In this document: positions 15,895-22,787 of the stretch, in pieces
How positions within the stretch are numbered: the stretch's first letter is position 1
Layout: each line of letters starts with the position of its first letter
Virus record (IMG/VR): IMGVR_UViG_3300005613_000244
Span: 1-33,481 of that record
Strand: one strand, 5' to 3'
DNA: 33,481 bases
Source: a virus
Position numbers and translations under genes: made by a program
Notes under the pieces: model-generated
The model's database searches: none
What the model saw: the letters and a program-made list of their open reading frames with translations, nothing else
Told to the model about the DNA's origin: nothing

Positions 15895-16631
15895 ATTTTC
15901 TCCTTTTCAAACTGCTCCCGGAGCGGGTCCGGATATTTGGAAAGATCCGGCTTCCATTTCGTCTTCCCCGGATGATGATCCCATCCGGGGTCCGGTACCA
16001 GGGGCCGGGCCGGCATGCGCATGCCGGTGACCGGGTCCCTGGGCTCTATCAGCGTGCCCGTGGGGTCCTCCGTCTCAACGGTGAGGCCCTCTTCCTGAAC
16101 CACATATTTGTGCACCGGATTCACCGAGCACCTGCACCGGTGACCGTTGGGGGGCCACCAGGTATCCCAGAAGGGGTGGTCCATCGGATATATTTTTTCG
16201 TCCAGGGCCGCATGGGTGGGGCGGGTCCGGGAATCGTTCACCGCGTCGTATTGCCCGTAAAACCGGTCGGCCATACCCTTCATCTGGTTCCAGCGCCCTG
16301 CGGAATATGCCGTCTGGATATTGTTCCTAAACACGGTCTCGGAATGCCAGGGGGTGAGCCCCTGCCAGCCCCTGGAGTCCATGATTTCTCCCAGCCGGCC
16401 TTTGAAATCCGCAATAGTTTCACCGGCATCGATGGCCTTTTGAACGGCGCCGTATATATCCATGACCACGTCCATGCCCGACACCCTTGCCACGGTGAAC
16501 GCCCGCGCCCGCACTTCCTCGGCCAGGGCGTAAAACTCGCCGGTGGTCATGGGCACCTTGTCTGCGAAAAAGGCAATGGCCTCCTCAAAAGGCATGGGAA
16601 ACAGATCAATATTTCCAGGCAGTTCCGGCAT
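15891..16631 (-). CDS. Minor head protein (Mu gpF / SPP1 gp7 family)
   Basis: 246 residues. Family features: HSETVFRNNIQTAYSAGRW (about 130-148), DAVNDSRTRPTHAALDEKI, and HPFWDTWWPPNGHRCRCSV with the Cys-His pair common to this family. It joins the portal ring and head and may protect or guide DNA ends. It follows the portal and precedes the protease, as in Mu. The ribosome site is weak, so coupling to the upstream gene, which ends five bases before, is likely. Confidence 0.92.
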   Translation of the reverse strand: MPELPGNIDLFPMPFEEAIAFFADKVPMTTGEFYALAEEVRARAFTVARVSGMDVVMDIYGAVQKAIDAGETIADFKGRLGEIMDSRGWQGLTPWHSETVFRNNIQTAYSAGRWNQMKGMADRFYGQYDAVNDSRTRPTHAALDEKIYPMDHPFWDTWWPPNGHRCRCSVNPVHKYVVQEEGLTVETEDPTGTLIEPRDPVTGMRMPARPLVPDPGWDHHPGKTKWKPDLSKYPDPLREQFEKEKI

Positions 16632-16635
16632 TTTT

Positions 16636-16923
16636 TCAGTAGATCACCAGGTTTTTGAAATAAATATACAGCGTTCCGCTGTCTATGGCCGCCACCACGA
16701 TCCCGTTGCACTGCTGGCCGAATCGCTGTTTGTATTCGATTTCCGGGCCGCCCTCCAGGCTGGTTTTTTCCCACAGGGTTCTTCCTGCGGAATCTTCAAC
16801 CAGAATACTCTCTCCCCTCCGGTCAGGACCCTTCCAGACCATCTCGTTGACGGTCAGCCGCCCCGTGAAAATTGTACCTGCAGTGTCAATTTTAAATGGA
16901 CTGCCGGTCAGTTCATTTGACAT
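16636..16923 (-). CDS. Hypothetical head-module protein
   Basis: 95 residues from ATG 16923 with GAGAGGAAAA upstream; the frame further up is repeat DNA and is rejected. It is beta-rich with FKIDTAGTIFTGRLTVNEMVW, SAGRTLWEKTSLEGG and a terminal IDSGTLYIYFKNLVIY. It lies between portal and gpF. No family recognised; an insertion relative to Mu, where those genes adjoin. Confidence 0.65.
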   Translation of the reverse strand: MSNELTGSPFKIDTAGTIFTGRLTVNEMVWKGPDRRGESILVEDSAGRTLWEKTSLEGGPEIEYKQRFGQQCNGIVVAAIDSGTLYIYFKNLVIY

Positions 16924-16950
16924 TTTTCCTCTCCATATTGGTTTGCAGTT

Positions 16951-16977
16951 TGTAGGGCAGGCTTTCCAGCCTGCCAT
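16951..16977. repeat. REP-like palindrome
   Basis: TGTAGGGCAGGCTTTCCAGCCTGCCAT, with the stem GGCAGGCT/AGCCTGCC perfect. It sits in the gap after the portal gene's stop and before the 95-residue gene, followed by two CTGCCATCAATCAT-like words. Confidence 0.88.
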
Positions 16978-16990
16978 CAATCATCTGCCA

Positions 16991-18583
16991 TCAATCATTA
17001 TTCTTAAAAGCCTTCCCCACAGCCGACCTGCCATACAGTTCCGCCGTGAACATGGCCCGTGCCACCAGGTCTTCCAGCTCCTCCGGTTCCAGGTCCGAAT
17101 AGGACGCAATAATAGTGTCCCGGATTTCCTCCAACGAATTCGCCCCGGCAACCAGCCTGCGAACCGGGTCCAGGAGCCCTGAGAACGCCTGTGCGGCGCT
17201 TTTCCGGGTCCGGGCGACCAATCCCTCGATATTCTCCTGTTCCGTGGTAAATCGGGGCTCTTTGGCCGCGATAAGGGCGTGTTTGGCTGCCGTCGGATAC
17301 GGTTCAGCGGTTTTCGCCTCAAGGACAGTCTGCCCCTTCTCCGGAAGAGGAACTTTGAACCGTTCGGAGATGTGCTCGACAGTGAGCGGATAATTAATTT
17401 CGCTTAGATTTTTATAGGTCTCGGACAGAGAGTGGAGATCTTCCGGAGGCTCGAACTTGAATTTGAACCAGGGAAGGGGCTTATCCCAACCGAAATTATA
17501 TCCCACCAGGGGACGGACGAGCTGAAACCGAAGGGTCTTAGCCAGAAATTCGCAATCCGCTTTGATCAGGTCATGACGCACCAGGTCATGGACCTGTCCC
17601 AGGGAGTAACTCCCGGATTTTCCCTCCTGCGTGGTCAGGGTCTGGCCCAGGATGGCCTTGGACATCTGTGCATCGCAGAACTGGGCCAGCCCTTGAAACG
17701 GATTCTCCGTTGACCGGCCTTTCTGAGCCTCTATAAATTCGATCTCCGTGCTTTTGGAGATAATTCCGGCGGCATCGCTGCCCAGACTGCTAATTGCAGA
17801 AATCAGGGCATCCTTGTCCGCGCTGCCGGTACCGGAATCGTATTTCCCCAGGCGCAGCGGAATTCCGAACACCTCCATGAATGCCACCCAGTCTTTAATC
17901 GCGTAATTTTTAAACAAATACATCCATGCGCAGACCCGCAGGATTCCCGCCCGGGTGTCGTAGCCGGACCGGGCCTTATACCGGTGATAGACCATTTTGA
18001 ACGGGGGCATGACCTCGCCTTTGATGGGGTCTTCCTCAGTGAGTATCCGGGGCATTTCATAGGATTTTTCCCAGATGGCTCCAGACCCGATATCGTAAAA
18101 CAACGCTTTTTTCGCGTGTATCCATCTCAGGCCTTTGATTGCGGCCCTCCGGTTGTCTGTGGTCCAGAGGATCTCCGACATGGAATATCCCTTGCCGACG
18201 GCGTCCAGAAGATCCAGGATGGCATCGTCGAAATCGTTTATGCCGAAAATGTTCTCGCCCACAAACTCGGCAATTTTCTTATCCTCTGGGCTGTCGGAAT
18301 AGGGCTGCACATCGTATTCCAGGCCCATCACCGCGTTTTTGCGGGTCTGGAGCTGAGAATACAGGTGAGTGTCTTTTTCCTCCATCTCCTCGAACAGTTC
18401 GGCCTGTGAATACACGTCGCCGGCATCCGCCTGTTTGAGCAGTGTGGTCAGCTTTTCGGGGGTCAATCCCTGGCCCGGATAGGTGGACCACCGGTCCCGA
18501 ACCGTAACCGCCGCGATTTCCCGTCTCTCCGGTTTTTTCTCCACCCGGATTTCCCGTCCGAATTGATCATACAGCAGGGTCAT
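16991..18583 (-). CDS. Portal protein (DUF935, Mu gp29)
   Basis: 530 residues from ATG 18583; a TTG just upstream is too near the AAGGAG. DUF935 features: DMYSQAELFEEMEEKDTHL-like text near 60, QTRKNAVMGLEYDV, IDAGKGYSMSEILW-like, and FMEVFGIPLRLGKYD. The C-terminal quarter (about 440-530) is helical and may contact the head wall. It forms the ring through which DNA enters. The start overlaps the terminase stop (TGATG). Confidence 0.93.
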   Translation of the reverse strand: MTLLYDQFGREIRVEKKPERREIAAVTVRDRWSTYPGQGLTPEKLTTLLKQADAGDVYSQAELFEEMEEKDTHLYSQLQTRKNAVMGLEYDVQPYSDSPEDKKIAEFVGENIFGINDFDDAILDLLDAVGKGYSMSEILWTTDNRRAAIKGLRWIHAKKALFYDIGSGAIWEKSYEMPRILTEEDPIKGEVMPPFKMVYHRYKARSGYDTRAGILRVCAWMYLFKNYAIKDWVAFMEVFGIPLRLGKYDSGTGSADKDALISAISSLGSDAAGIISKSTEIEFIEAQKGRSTENPFQGLAQFCDAQMSKAILGQTLTTQEGKSGSYSLGQVHDLVRHDLIKADCEFLAKTLRFQLVRPLVGYNFGWDKPLPWFKFKFEPPEDLHSLSETYKNLSEINYPLTVEHISERFKVPLPEKGQTVLEAKTAEPYPTAAKHALIAAKEPRFTTEQENIEGLVARTRKSAAQAFSGLLDPVRRLVAGANSLEEIRDTIIASYSDLEPEELEDLVARAMFTAELYGRSAVGKAFKNND

Positions 18584-19890
18584 CAATACGCTCCTTTTTT
18601 GCAGCCAAACCGGCGTTTTTTAACGGACTCATACTCAATGGGACCTGCCGGGTTGCTCGCAGCGTGCACGGCCAGGGCATGAGCCCAGAACTCGTCCGCG
18701 TGCCCCTGTTCCGTGCGCTCCGCATCGAACCGGGGGTTCCCCGCTGCAGTGGTGATTTTTTTCACCGCGTGGTGACTGTTTCTAATATCCTGCTCGATGG
18801 GAATCCTCACCCTTCGATCCTGAAATCTTTGCTTGATTCCCGTGGCCAGCTCCAGCTTCACCGGCGCCGTGAACAGGACTCCCTCCACACGGTGCGCTCC
18901 GTGCCTGCGCTGGGCATCCTCCACCATTTTTTCTCCCATACCGGTCTGGTCCATGCAGAGCCTTCTGACATCGTAGGTGTCCATGACCCGCGCCAGCTCA
19001 TCGTCCTGGGCCGCGAAGGAAGCTCTGCGCATCCTGATGGTGTCTCGTGTCCACAGCACATCGCCCACCTCCTCCGACACCCATATGGCCGTGAGATCCC
19101 GGCGCCTGCCGATGTCCATGCCGGCGTAACAGGGACCGCCTGTATAATCTTCCGGAATTCCCGCATGGTCGTGCTCGCAGGATGCTATGAGATCATAATC
19201 CAGCCAGGCGCTGGCTTCATCCAGCCACTGGAGTTCGTACTCCTGGGCCCACGCGTCCGGGTCGTTGAGCCCCAGGCGCAATTCCTCGATATCTCTTGGC
19301 AATCCGTCGGCTACCGCCTGGTATATGTCCGTGGTCTGCCGGTACCAGATCTCGTCATCCGTGGTCATGAGATCGTAAAATTTATTTCCCTTGCCGTTGG
19401 GAGTGGATACCACCCGAATCTTATGTCCGGCGCTGATCACCGGGAACAGGGCCGCCCATATTTTGCGACTGTCCTGGTGGAAAGCAAACTCGTCTAAAAA
19501 CACGTTGGCGGAAAACCCCCGGGCCGTGTCCGGGTTTGCAGGCAGGGCCGTGATCCGGCTCCCCCCGGGGAAAGACACCTCCAGGGACCGGTATGCGGCC
19601 TCGCCTCTCCAGTTTTCCTCCAGTGATTTTATGGCCGCCCCGTATGCCTGACAGTGGCGCTTTACTCCTTCTTCCATAGCCTCTTTTGCCTGGCGCTCCC
19701 CCCGGCTCAGAATCACCCACCGGGCGCGCTTTCCCGTGGCTTCGGCCTCCATGCAGTCGTCCACGATCTCCAGACAGGTACAAAACGTCTTTCCGGTCTG
19801 CCGGGCGAACATGCCGATTTTGAACCGCCGGCGGTTGAAAACCCAGTCCTTCTGATAGGGATATAAGATAAGTGCCGGGTTATGCTCCAT
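18583..19890 (-). CDS. Terminase large subunit (Mu gp28-like)
   Basis: 435 residues. ATPase: Walker A-like FARQTGKT (28-35), Walker B VFLDEFAF (130-137), and coupling motif VSTPNGKG (about 161-168). Nuclease: GMDIGRRRDL with Asp259, CMDQTG with Asp314 and HADEF with Asp399, the usual three acidic residues of the RNase H-like fold. It packages DNA by headful after replicative transposition. It overlaps the HTH protein upstream by 11 bases. Confidence 0.93.
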   Translation of the reverse strand: MEHNPALILYPYQKDWVFNRRRFKIGMFARQTGKTFCTCLEIVDDCMEAEATGKRARWVILSRGERQAKEAMEEGVKRHCQAYGAAIKSLEENWRGEAAYRSLEVSFPGGSRITALPANPDTARGFSANVFLDEFAFHQDSRKIWAALFPVISAGHKIRVVSTPNGKGNKFYDLMTTDDEIWYRQTTDIYQAVADGLPRDIEELRLGLNDPDAWAQEYELQWLDEASAWLDYDLIASCEHDHAGIPEDYTGGPCYAGMDIGRRRDLTAIWVSEEVGDVLWTRDTIRMRRASFAAQDDELARVMDTYDVRRLCMDQTGMGEKMVEDAQRRHGAHRVEGVLFTAPVKLELATGIKQRFQDRRVRIPIEQDIRNSHHAVKKITTAAGNPRFDAERTEQGHADEFWAHALAVHAASNPAGPIEYESVKKRRFGCKKGAY

Positions 19891-20314
19891 AAATTTCCCG
19901 CCTGATTTTCCTCAAAGTTTCCAGGGGAACCCTGCCGTCGGACTCCGTCGCCGCCGCCTGCTCCACTTCAACCAGTTTTGCAATGATCGTCTGCACCTTA
20001 TCCCAGCGCTCCACCAGGGCTCCCAGCTTGCTGAGAGTATCCATCATAGGGGCCGTCACCTGGTCCGGCGCCAGGTCTTCCACGTATTCTAATTGCCGCT
20101 CGAACAGATCCTTTAATCTCTGGATATTGCCGCGCTTTTGCATCCGGGCCTTATCCCACCCGTCCATTTCCTCTCCGGGCACTCCGGAGTCGGATTTCCA
20201 CCTCCGGAGAGTGGTGTCGGATACGTCCATATTTCTGGATATTTCCGCCAGACTGTGCCCGTCCACATACATCCTCATGGCCAGCGGAGCCTTTGCGGCC
20301 CGGTCCCCTTTCAT
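19880..20314 (-). CDS. HTH protein, small terminase candidate (Mu gp27 position)
   Basis: 144 residues from ATG 20314 (GGGGAGG about 12 bases upstream). A longer frame to 20386 runs through repeat DNA and is rejected. Residues about 15-45 form a helix-turn-helix (HSLAEISRNMDVSDTTLRRWKSDSG), and the rest is helical (LFERQLEYVEDLAPD, ALVERWDKVQTIIAKLVEVEQ). In Mu this slot holds gp27 (DUF1804), and small terminases often have this shape. It directly overlaps the large subunit. Confidence 0.78.
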   Translation of the reverse strand: MKGDRAAKAPLAMRMYVDGHSLAEISRNMDVSDTTLRRWKSDSGVPGEEMDGWDKARMQKRGNIQRLKDLFERQLEYVEDLAPDQVTAPMMDTLSKLGALVERWDKVQTIIAKLVEVEQAAATESDGRVPLETLRKIRREIYGA

Positions 20315-20334
20315 TGCCACGGAAAACCTCCCCT

Positions 20335-20423
20335 GTGTGGGGCAGGATTTCCATCCTGCCAATTGTTGGCAGACAGGAATGTCCACTCTTCGGCAGACAG
20401 GAATGTCTGCCCTACAGGTTTTC
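20335..20423. repeat. REP-like cluster: GGCAGGAT palindrome plus two GGCAGACAGGAATGT motifs
   Basis: GGGGCAGGATTTCCATCCTGCC, then TTGGCAGACAGGAATGTCCA, then CGGCAGACAGGAATGTCTGCCC. The last forms GGCAGACA/TGTCTGCC. The cluster fills the gap between the coiled-coil gene and the HTH small-terminase candidate. Confidence 0.88.
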
Positions 20424-20426
20424 CTG

Positions 20427-20672
20427 TCATTCCAGCTCCTTTTCCAGGCGCTCGATATCCGAGCGCAGGCTCAACAATTCCGCCCACGTGACCTCGATAT
20501 CCGCCCACATTTCGGACAGCTGGGGCATCTCGATATCTTCGATGTCGCACAAGGCCGTATTCAGGCCCCGACGCAGAGCCGTGGCCAGAGCCTCGAACTT
20601 GCTCATGAGCCGGCGCCGCTTTTCCCTGGCCTGGGCCAGCTTGCCGATCATTGCCGCGCGTTCAAAATTCAT
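20427..20672 (-). CDS. Small coiled-coil protein
   Basis: 81 residues, almost all helical (MIGKLAQAREKRRRLMSKFEALATAL, then LLSLRSDIERLEKELE). AAGGAG lies 10 bases upstream of the ATG, which overlaps the previous stop. It lies in the Mu gp25/26 position, where small coiled-coil proteins precede the terminase. No family recognised. Confidence 0.7.
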   Translation of the reverse strand: MNFERAAMIGKLAQAREKRRRLMSKFEALATALRRGLNTALCDIEDIEMPQLSEMWADIEVTWAELLSLRSDIERLEKELE

Positions 20673-21037
20673 AGTTGGGGTGCTCCTTTTGACCTGACTA
20701 CCGGGCAGTATTGATTGCTTTTTATTGACTCCACCAGCTTGGTCTGAGCCTGGGTGTTCAGGGCAATCACATCAATGGTCTGGCTGTAAATACTGTCCAG
20801 CCGGCAGAACGCCCGGGTGCAGTCGTCCACCAGGCGGACGTTGGATTCATACAGGCGCTTGATTTCCGTAACGTCCTGGCGGTACTGGTCCAGGATCACC
20901 TGCTGTTCGGATTTCCGGACACTGTCCTGGCGCGCAAACCGCTTGGAGTCGAAATACCAAATGATGAATATCAGTCCGGGAAGCCCCAGGACCTGCAATA
21001 TGGCTACGATATATGTTATGGGCGGAACCAGCTCCAT
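20669..21037 (-). CDS. Membrane-anchored coiled-coil protein (Mu gp26-like position)
   Basis: 122 residues. One transmembrane helix (about 7-28, TYIVAILQVLGLPGLIFIIWYF) is followed by a charged helical domain (RQDSVRKSEQQVILDQYRQDVTEIKRLYESNVRL). The layout resembles DUF2730/gp26 proteins of Mu and also i-spanin-type lysis proteins. GGGGAG is placed 9 bases before ATG. It could form an i-spanin/o-spanin pair with the upstream lipoprotein, though the lipoprotein is much longer than known o-spanins. Confidence 0.7.
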   Translation of the reverse strand: MELVPPITYIVAILQVLGLPGLIFIIWYFDSKRFARQDSVRKSEQQVILDQYRQDVTEIKRLYESNVRLVDDCTRAFCRLDSIYSQTIDVIALNTQAQTKLVESIKSNQYCPVVRSKGAPQL

Positions 21038-21055
21038 TTGTGTGTCTCCCCGGCC

Positions 21056-21565
21056 CTAACTGATGACCATCAGCAAAAAGGGCCGCAGCAGGGCGGCCTG
21101 TTCGTCCAGGTGCCCGTAAAGCATGGCATAATCATAGTCCGACAGCTGTGCGTTCAGGATGCTCACCGGCAAAGAAACGCCGGAAATCTCTTCCACCAGC
21201 ACGATGGCCAGCTGTACCTGCACCGGAAGAGCGGCATATTTTTTCACGGCGTATGCATACAGGGCCGAATATGTCAGACCCCCCGTTTCCTGGGCGTTTT
21301 TAAGATGTGCCCGGATATCCTCGATATAGTTCATTCCCTCCTGGGCCGTGTATGCCTTGACGGCCAACCCGGCAAGGTTCCCGACCTTTAGGATTTTTCC
21401 CACGGATTCGGGAGATTTTCCCAGATATTCGGATATATCGCAAATCACCGAATAGCTTCCCTCCGGGATTTTGTCGCACACGCCGGATGTTTCCACTGAA
21501 ATTGTGGAGCATGCCGAAAACGCCAAAAAACAGGCGCCACTAATAAATGCAATTATTCGTTTCAT
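21056..21565 (-). CDS. Phage lipoprotein, first late gene
   Basis: 169 residues with a clear lipoprotein signal (MKRIIAF, hydrophobic core, FSAC with Cys19). The mature part is helical (YLGKSPESVGKILKVGNLAGLAVKAYTA; LPVQVQLAIVLVEEISGV). AAAGGAGAGGAAAA precedes the ATG. It is the first gene after the terminator at 21595-21649. It may act in lysis or superinfection exclusion; no family recognised. Confidence 0.75.
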   Translation of the reverse strand: MKRIIAFISGACFLAFSACSTISVETSGVCDKIPEGSYSVICDISEYLGKSPESVGKILKVGNLAGLAVKAYTAQEGMNYIEDIRAHLKNAQETGGLTYSALYAYAVKKYAALPVQVQLAIVLVEEISGVSLPVSILNAQLSDYDYAMLYGHLDEQAALLRPFLLMVIS

Positions 21566-21581
21566 TTTTCCTCTCCTTTCG

Positions 21582-21649
21582 TTGCGTCAAAAAAAAAAGA
21601 CCGGTAGCGTCACACAAATAGACAGTTTTGTATACGCGACCGGTCTTTT
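21582..21649 (-). terminator. Rho-independent terminator in the late leader
   Basis: Arms AAAAGACCGGT (21595-21605) and ACCGGTCTTTT (21639-21649) are perfect 11-base inverted repeats with a 33-base loop. The loop has further short pairings (GCGT/ACGC, ACAAA/TTTGT). On the minus strand the second arm runs into a T10 tract, giving a strong intrinsic terminator for minus-strand transcription. It lies after the early/middle genes and before the first late gene. Confidence 0.85.
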
Positions 21650-21687
21650 ACTTTATCCGGGGCAAAGCCTTGTTTTCGGTTGAAATA

Positions 21688-21716
21688 TGATCAACCGTCA
21701 AAAGCCCGCATGATCA
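21688..21716. promoter_or_regulatory. Paired TGATCA operator-like sites
   Basis: ATGATCAA occurs at 21687-21694 and 21710-21717, centres 23 bases apart, about two helical turns. Both are palindromic cores and share the same flanks. They lie just downstream of the -10 box at 21730-21735, where a regulator could block or stall polymerase. Confidence 0.5.
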
Positions 21717-21729
21717 ATTTTTAATATTG

Positions 21730-21735
21730 ATTATA
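21730..21735 (-). promoter_or_regulatory. Late-type promoter -10 box (TATAAT)
   Basis: On the minus strand the sequence GATATAATCA gives a perfect TATAAT. The -35 region at 17-18 bp spacing (AATTTT) does not match TTGACA. A good -10 with poor -35 is the known form of Mu's middle and late promoters, which need an activator (Mor or C). It lies at the junction of the middle and late genes. Confidence 0.5.
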
Positions 21736-21743
21736 TCTATCGT

Positions 21744-22307
21744 TTATACGCTAAAATTGTCAAGTTTTTTTTCTTTAATATTTTTACCGATCAGCTCGGA
21801 AAACCTCGTTACCCCCAATTTTTTTTTGAGCTGAGCCATCGCCTCCGGAGTCAGGGTTTCAGTATTCTCACCTTCCGATCTTTTCACCCTCTTATCTTCT
21901 TCCCTTCTCTTCTCTTCCGCCGCCGTCATGCCCTCCGCCGAGATCCGCTCCGCGTCCTGCACGAGCACCCGCTTCAGGTAGTTATGATTCCTAAAGCCGT
22001 GCTTTTCCAGGTCGCACACCGTGCGCATCCCGTCAATGATCTTGTCCCGGGTGGTCCGGTACCGTTTCCCCTGCACCCGGAAGACCCCGCTGCTCCAAAG
22101 CCGGCGCAGCTCGCCGACAATCCGCAGCCGCTTGGCCGGAGACACAGGGCCCAAAAGCCCGGCAGCGAACGCACCGGTATATTCCCACACCAGGTCGCAG
22201 TGCTCCCCGAACCCGGCCACCGCCTTCATGAGATCGCAGAGCACCTCCGTCCTCCGGCTCTCGTCAATGGAAAATTTGTTGTTACAATACGGACACGTCA
22301 GTTTCAT
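21744..22307 (-). CDS. Zinc-finger regulatory-type protein, last middle gene
   Basis: 187 residues from ATG 22307 (MKLTCPYCNNKFSIDES). An upstream in-frame start at 22397 overlaps another small gene and is not needed. The CPYC start, with Cys later at about residue 23, suggests a zinc-binding N-terminus. The centre is helical (LVWEYTGAFAAGLLGPVSPAKRLRIVGELRRLW, with RTTRDKIIDGMRTV), and the C-terminus is charged. It occupies the slot of the Mu activator gene (Mor/C) at the end of the middle operon next to the late promoter, so an activator role is possible, but similarity to Mor is not seen. Confidence 0.78.
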   Translation of the reverse strand: MKLTCPYCNNKFSIDESRRTEVLCDLMKAVAGFGEHCDLVWEYTGAFAAGLLGPVSPAKRLRIVGELRRLWSSGVFRVQGKRYRTTRDKIIDGMRTVCDLEKHGFRNHNYLKRVLVQDAERISAEGMTAAEEKRREEDKRVKRSEGENTETLTPEAMAQLKKKLGVTRFSELIGKNIKEKKLDNFSV

Positions 22308-22446
22308 CCTTTTGAGGCTCCCAGTTTTTATATGGTTTATCATGGCCGAAACACGTGCTGCATGGAGGGTGATTATGGGAAACCGCATAATGCTCACAGT
22401 TCCAGCAAAATTTTTCTCTCGTTTTTTTCTCCGTCCTTTTCGTCAA
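22282..22446 (-). CDS. Small four-cysteine zinc protein, TTG start
   Basis: 54 codons from TTG at 22446, with AGGGGTGA just upstream and an in-frame stop before it that excludes earlier starts. It reads MTKRTEKK, then FCWNCEHYAVSHNHPPCSTC and FGHDKPYKNWEP. The pattern CxxC...PCxxC followed by YxNWEP is common among small phage proteins of unknown function. The end overlaps the next gene by 26 bases. Confidence 0.75.
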   Translation of the reverse strand: MTKRTEKKTREKFCWNCEHYAVSHNHPPCSTCFGHDKPYKNWEPQKDETDVSVL

Positions 22447-22477
22447 TCTTCACCCCTTTTGACAGACAACGTTTTAA

Positions 22478-22558
22478 TCAGCGGCATTTTCTCCCACATT
22501 TCGGGCAAAACTTATACTCCGGAAAATTTACCTTATAGTGGACGCACTCTGAGCATTT
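22478..22558 (-). pseudogene. Zinc-ribbon tail in the -1 frame of the upstream gene
   Basis: The frame QKCSECVHYKVNFPEYKFCPKCGRKCR then stop is a textbook zinc ribbon (CxxC then FCPKCG). It has no start codon: a TGA closes the frame about 14 codons upstream and no ATG, GTG or TTG follows. It is in the -1 frame relative to the 22528-22722 gene, near a run AAAAA. It is either a frameshifted C-terminus of that gene (mutation or sequencing error) or is reached by ribosomal frameshifting. Confidence 0.6.
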
Positions 22559-22722
22559 TTGTCCGCTGAATTGACTTGTTGGAGCCGCTGTTGATAACCA
22601 TCATCCCCTATTTCGTTGCAGATAGCATTCAGCAAGGAATTTCCTAATTCATCCCATCCAATTGAATCATCATTGAGAACGTGTTTTCTATAAGCTAATT
22701 TGCAAGCATCTAATGAATTCAT
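22528..22722 (-). CDS. Small acidic helical protein
   Basis: 64 residues: MNSLDACKLAYRKHV, then GWDELGNSLLNAICNEIGDDGYQQRLQQV. GGAG is 8-10 bases upstream of ATG. The form 'LGNxLxxAIxxxxGDDxxQxxL' is typical of small Mu-like early proteins that usually continue into a zinc ribbon. Here the ribbon is in the -1 frame, so the last dozen residues (NAQSASTIR) may be read in the wrong frame. Confidence 0.7.
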   Translation of the reverse strand: MNSLDACKLAYRKHVLNDDSIGWDELGNSLLNAICNEIGDDGYQQRLQQVNSADKNAQSASTIR

Positions 22723-22751
22723 TTTTTAATCTCCAGCAGTGTTAATAAATG

Positions 22752-22786
22752 GAATATTCAATATTCAATATTCAATATTCAATTGA
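22752..22786. repeat. Heptamer array AATATTC x4 ending AATTGA
   Basis: Identical over 35 bases to 12616-12650. It ends one base before the stop codon of the 22788-23516 gene. Confidence 0.95.
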
Positions 22787-22787
22787 C

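Noticed and set aside
15801-16658. A 285-codon plus-strand frame opposite the gpF-like gene
   Set aside because: Antisense shadow of a recognised head gene; no ribosome site or recognisable domain.
18664-19497. A 277-codon plus-strand frame opposite the terminase gene
   Set aside because: Antisense to Walker and nuclease motifs of the terminase; composition typical of a shadow.
20315-20386. N-terminal extension of the small-terminase candidate
   Set aside because: The added residues are translated from a REP-like element; the ATG at 20314 has a good GGGGAGG site.
20669-21565. A classical Rz/Rz1 spanin pair
   Set aside because: The lipoprotein is far longer than Rz1-type o-spanins and is not nested in the membrane coiled-coil gene; a lysis role is possible but not shown.
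21744-22307. A Mor/C activator
   Set aside because: Position fits, but the typical Mor/C sequence is not seen and the protein starts with a zinc-type CPYC; kept only as a possibility.
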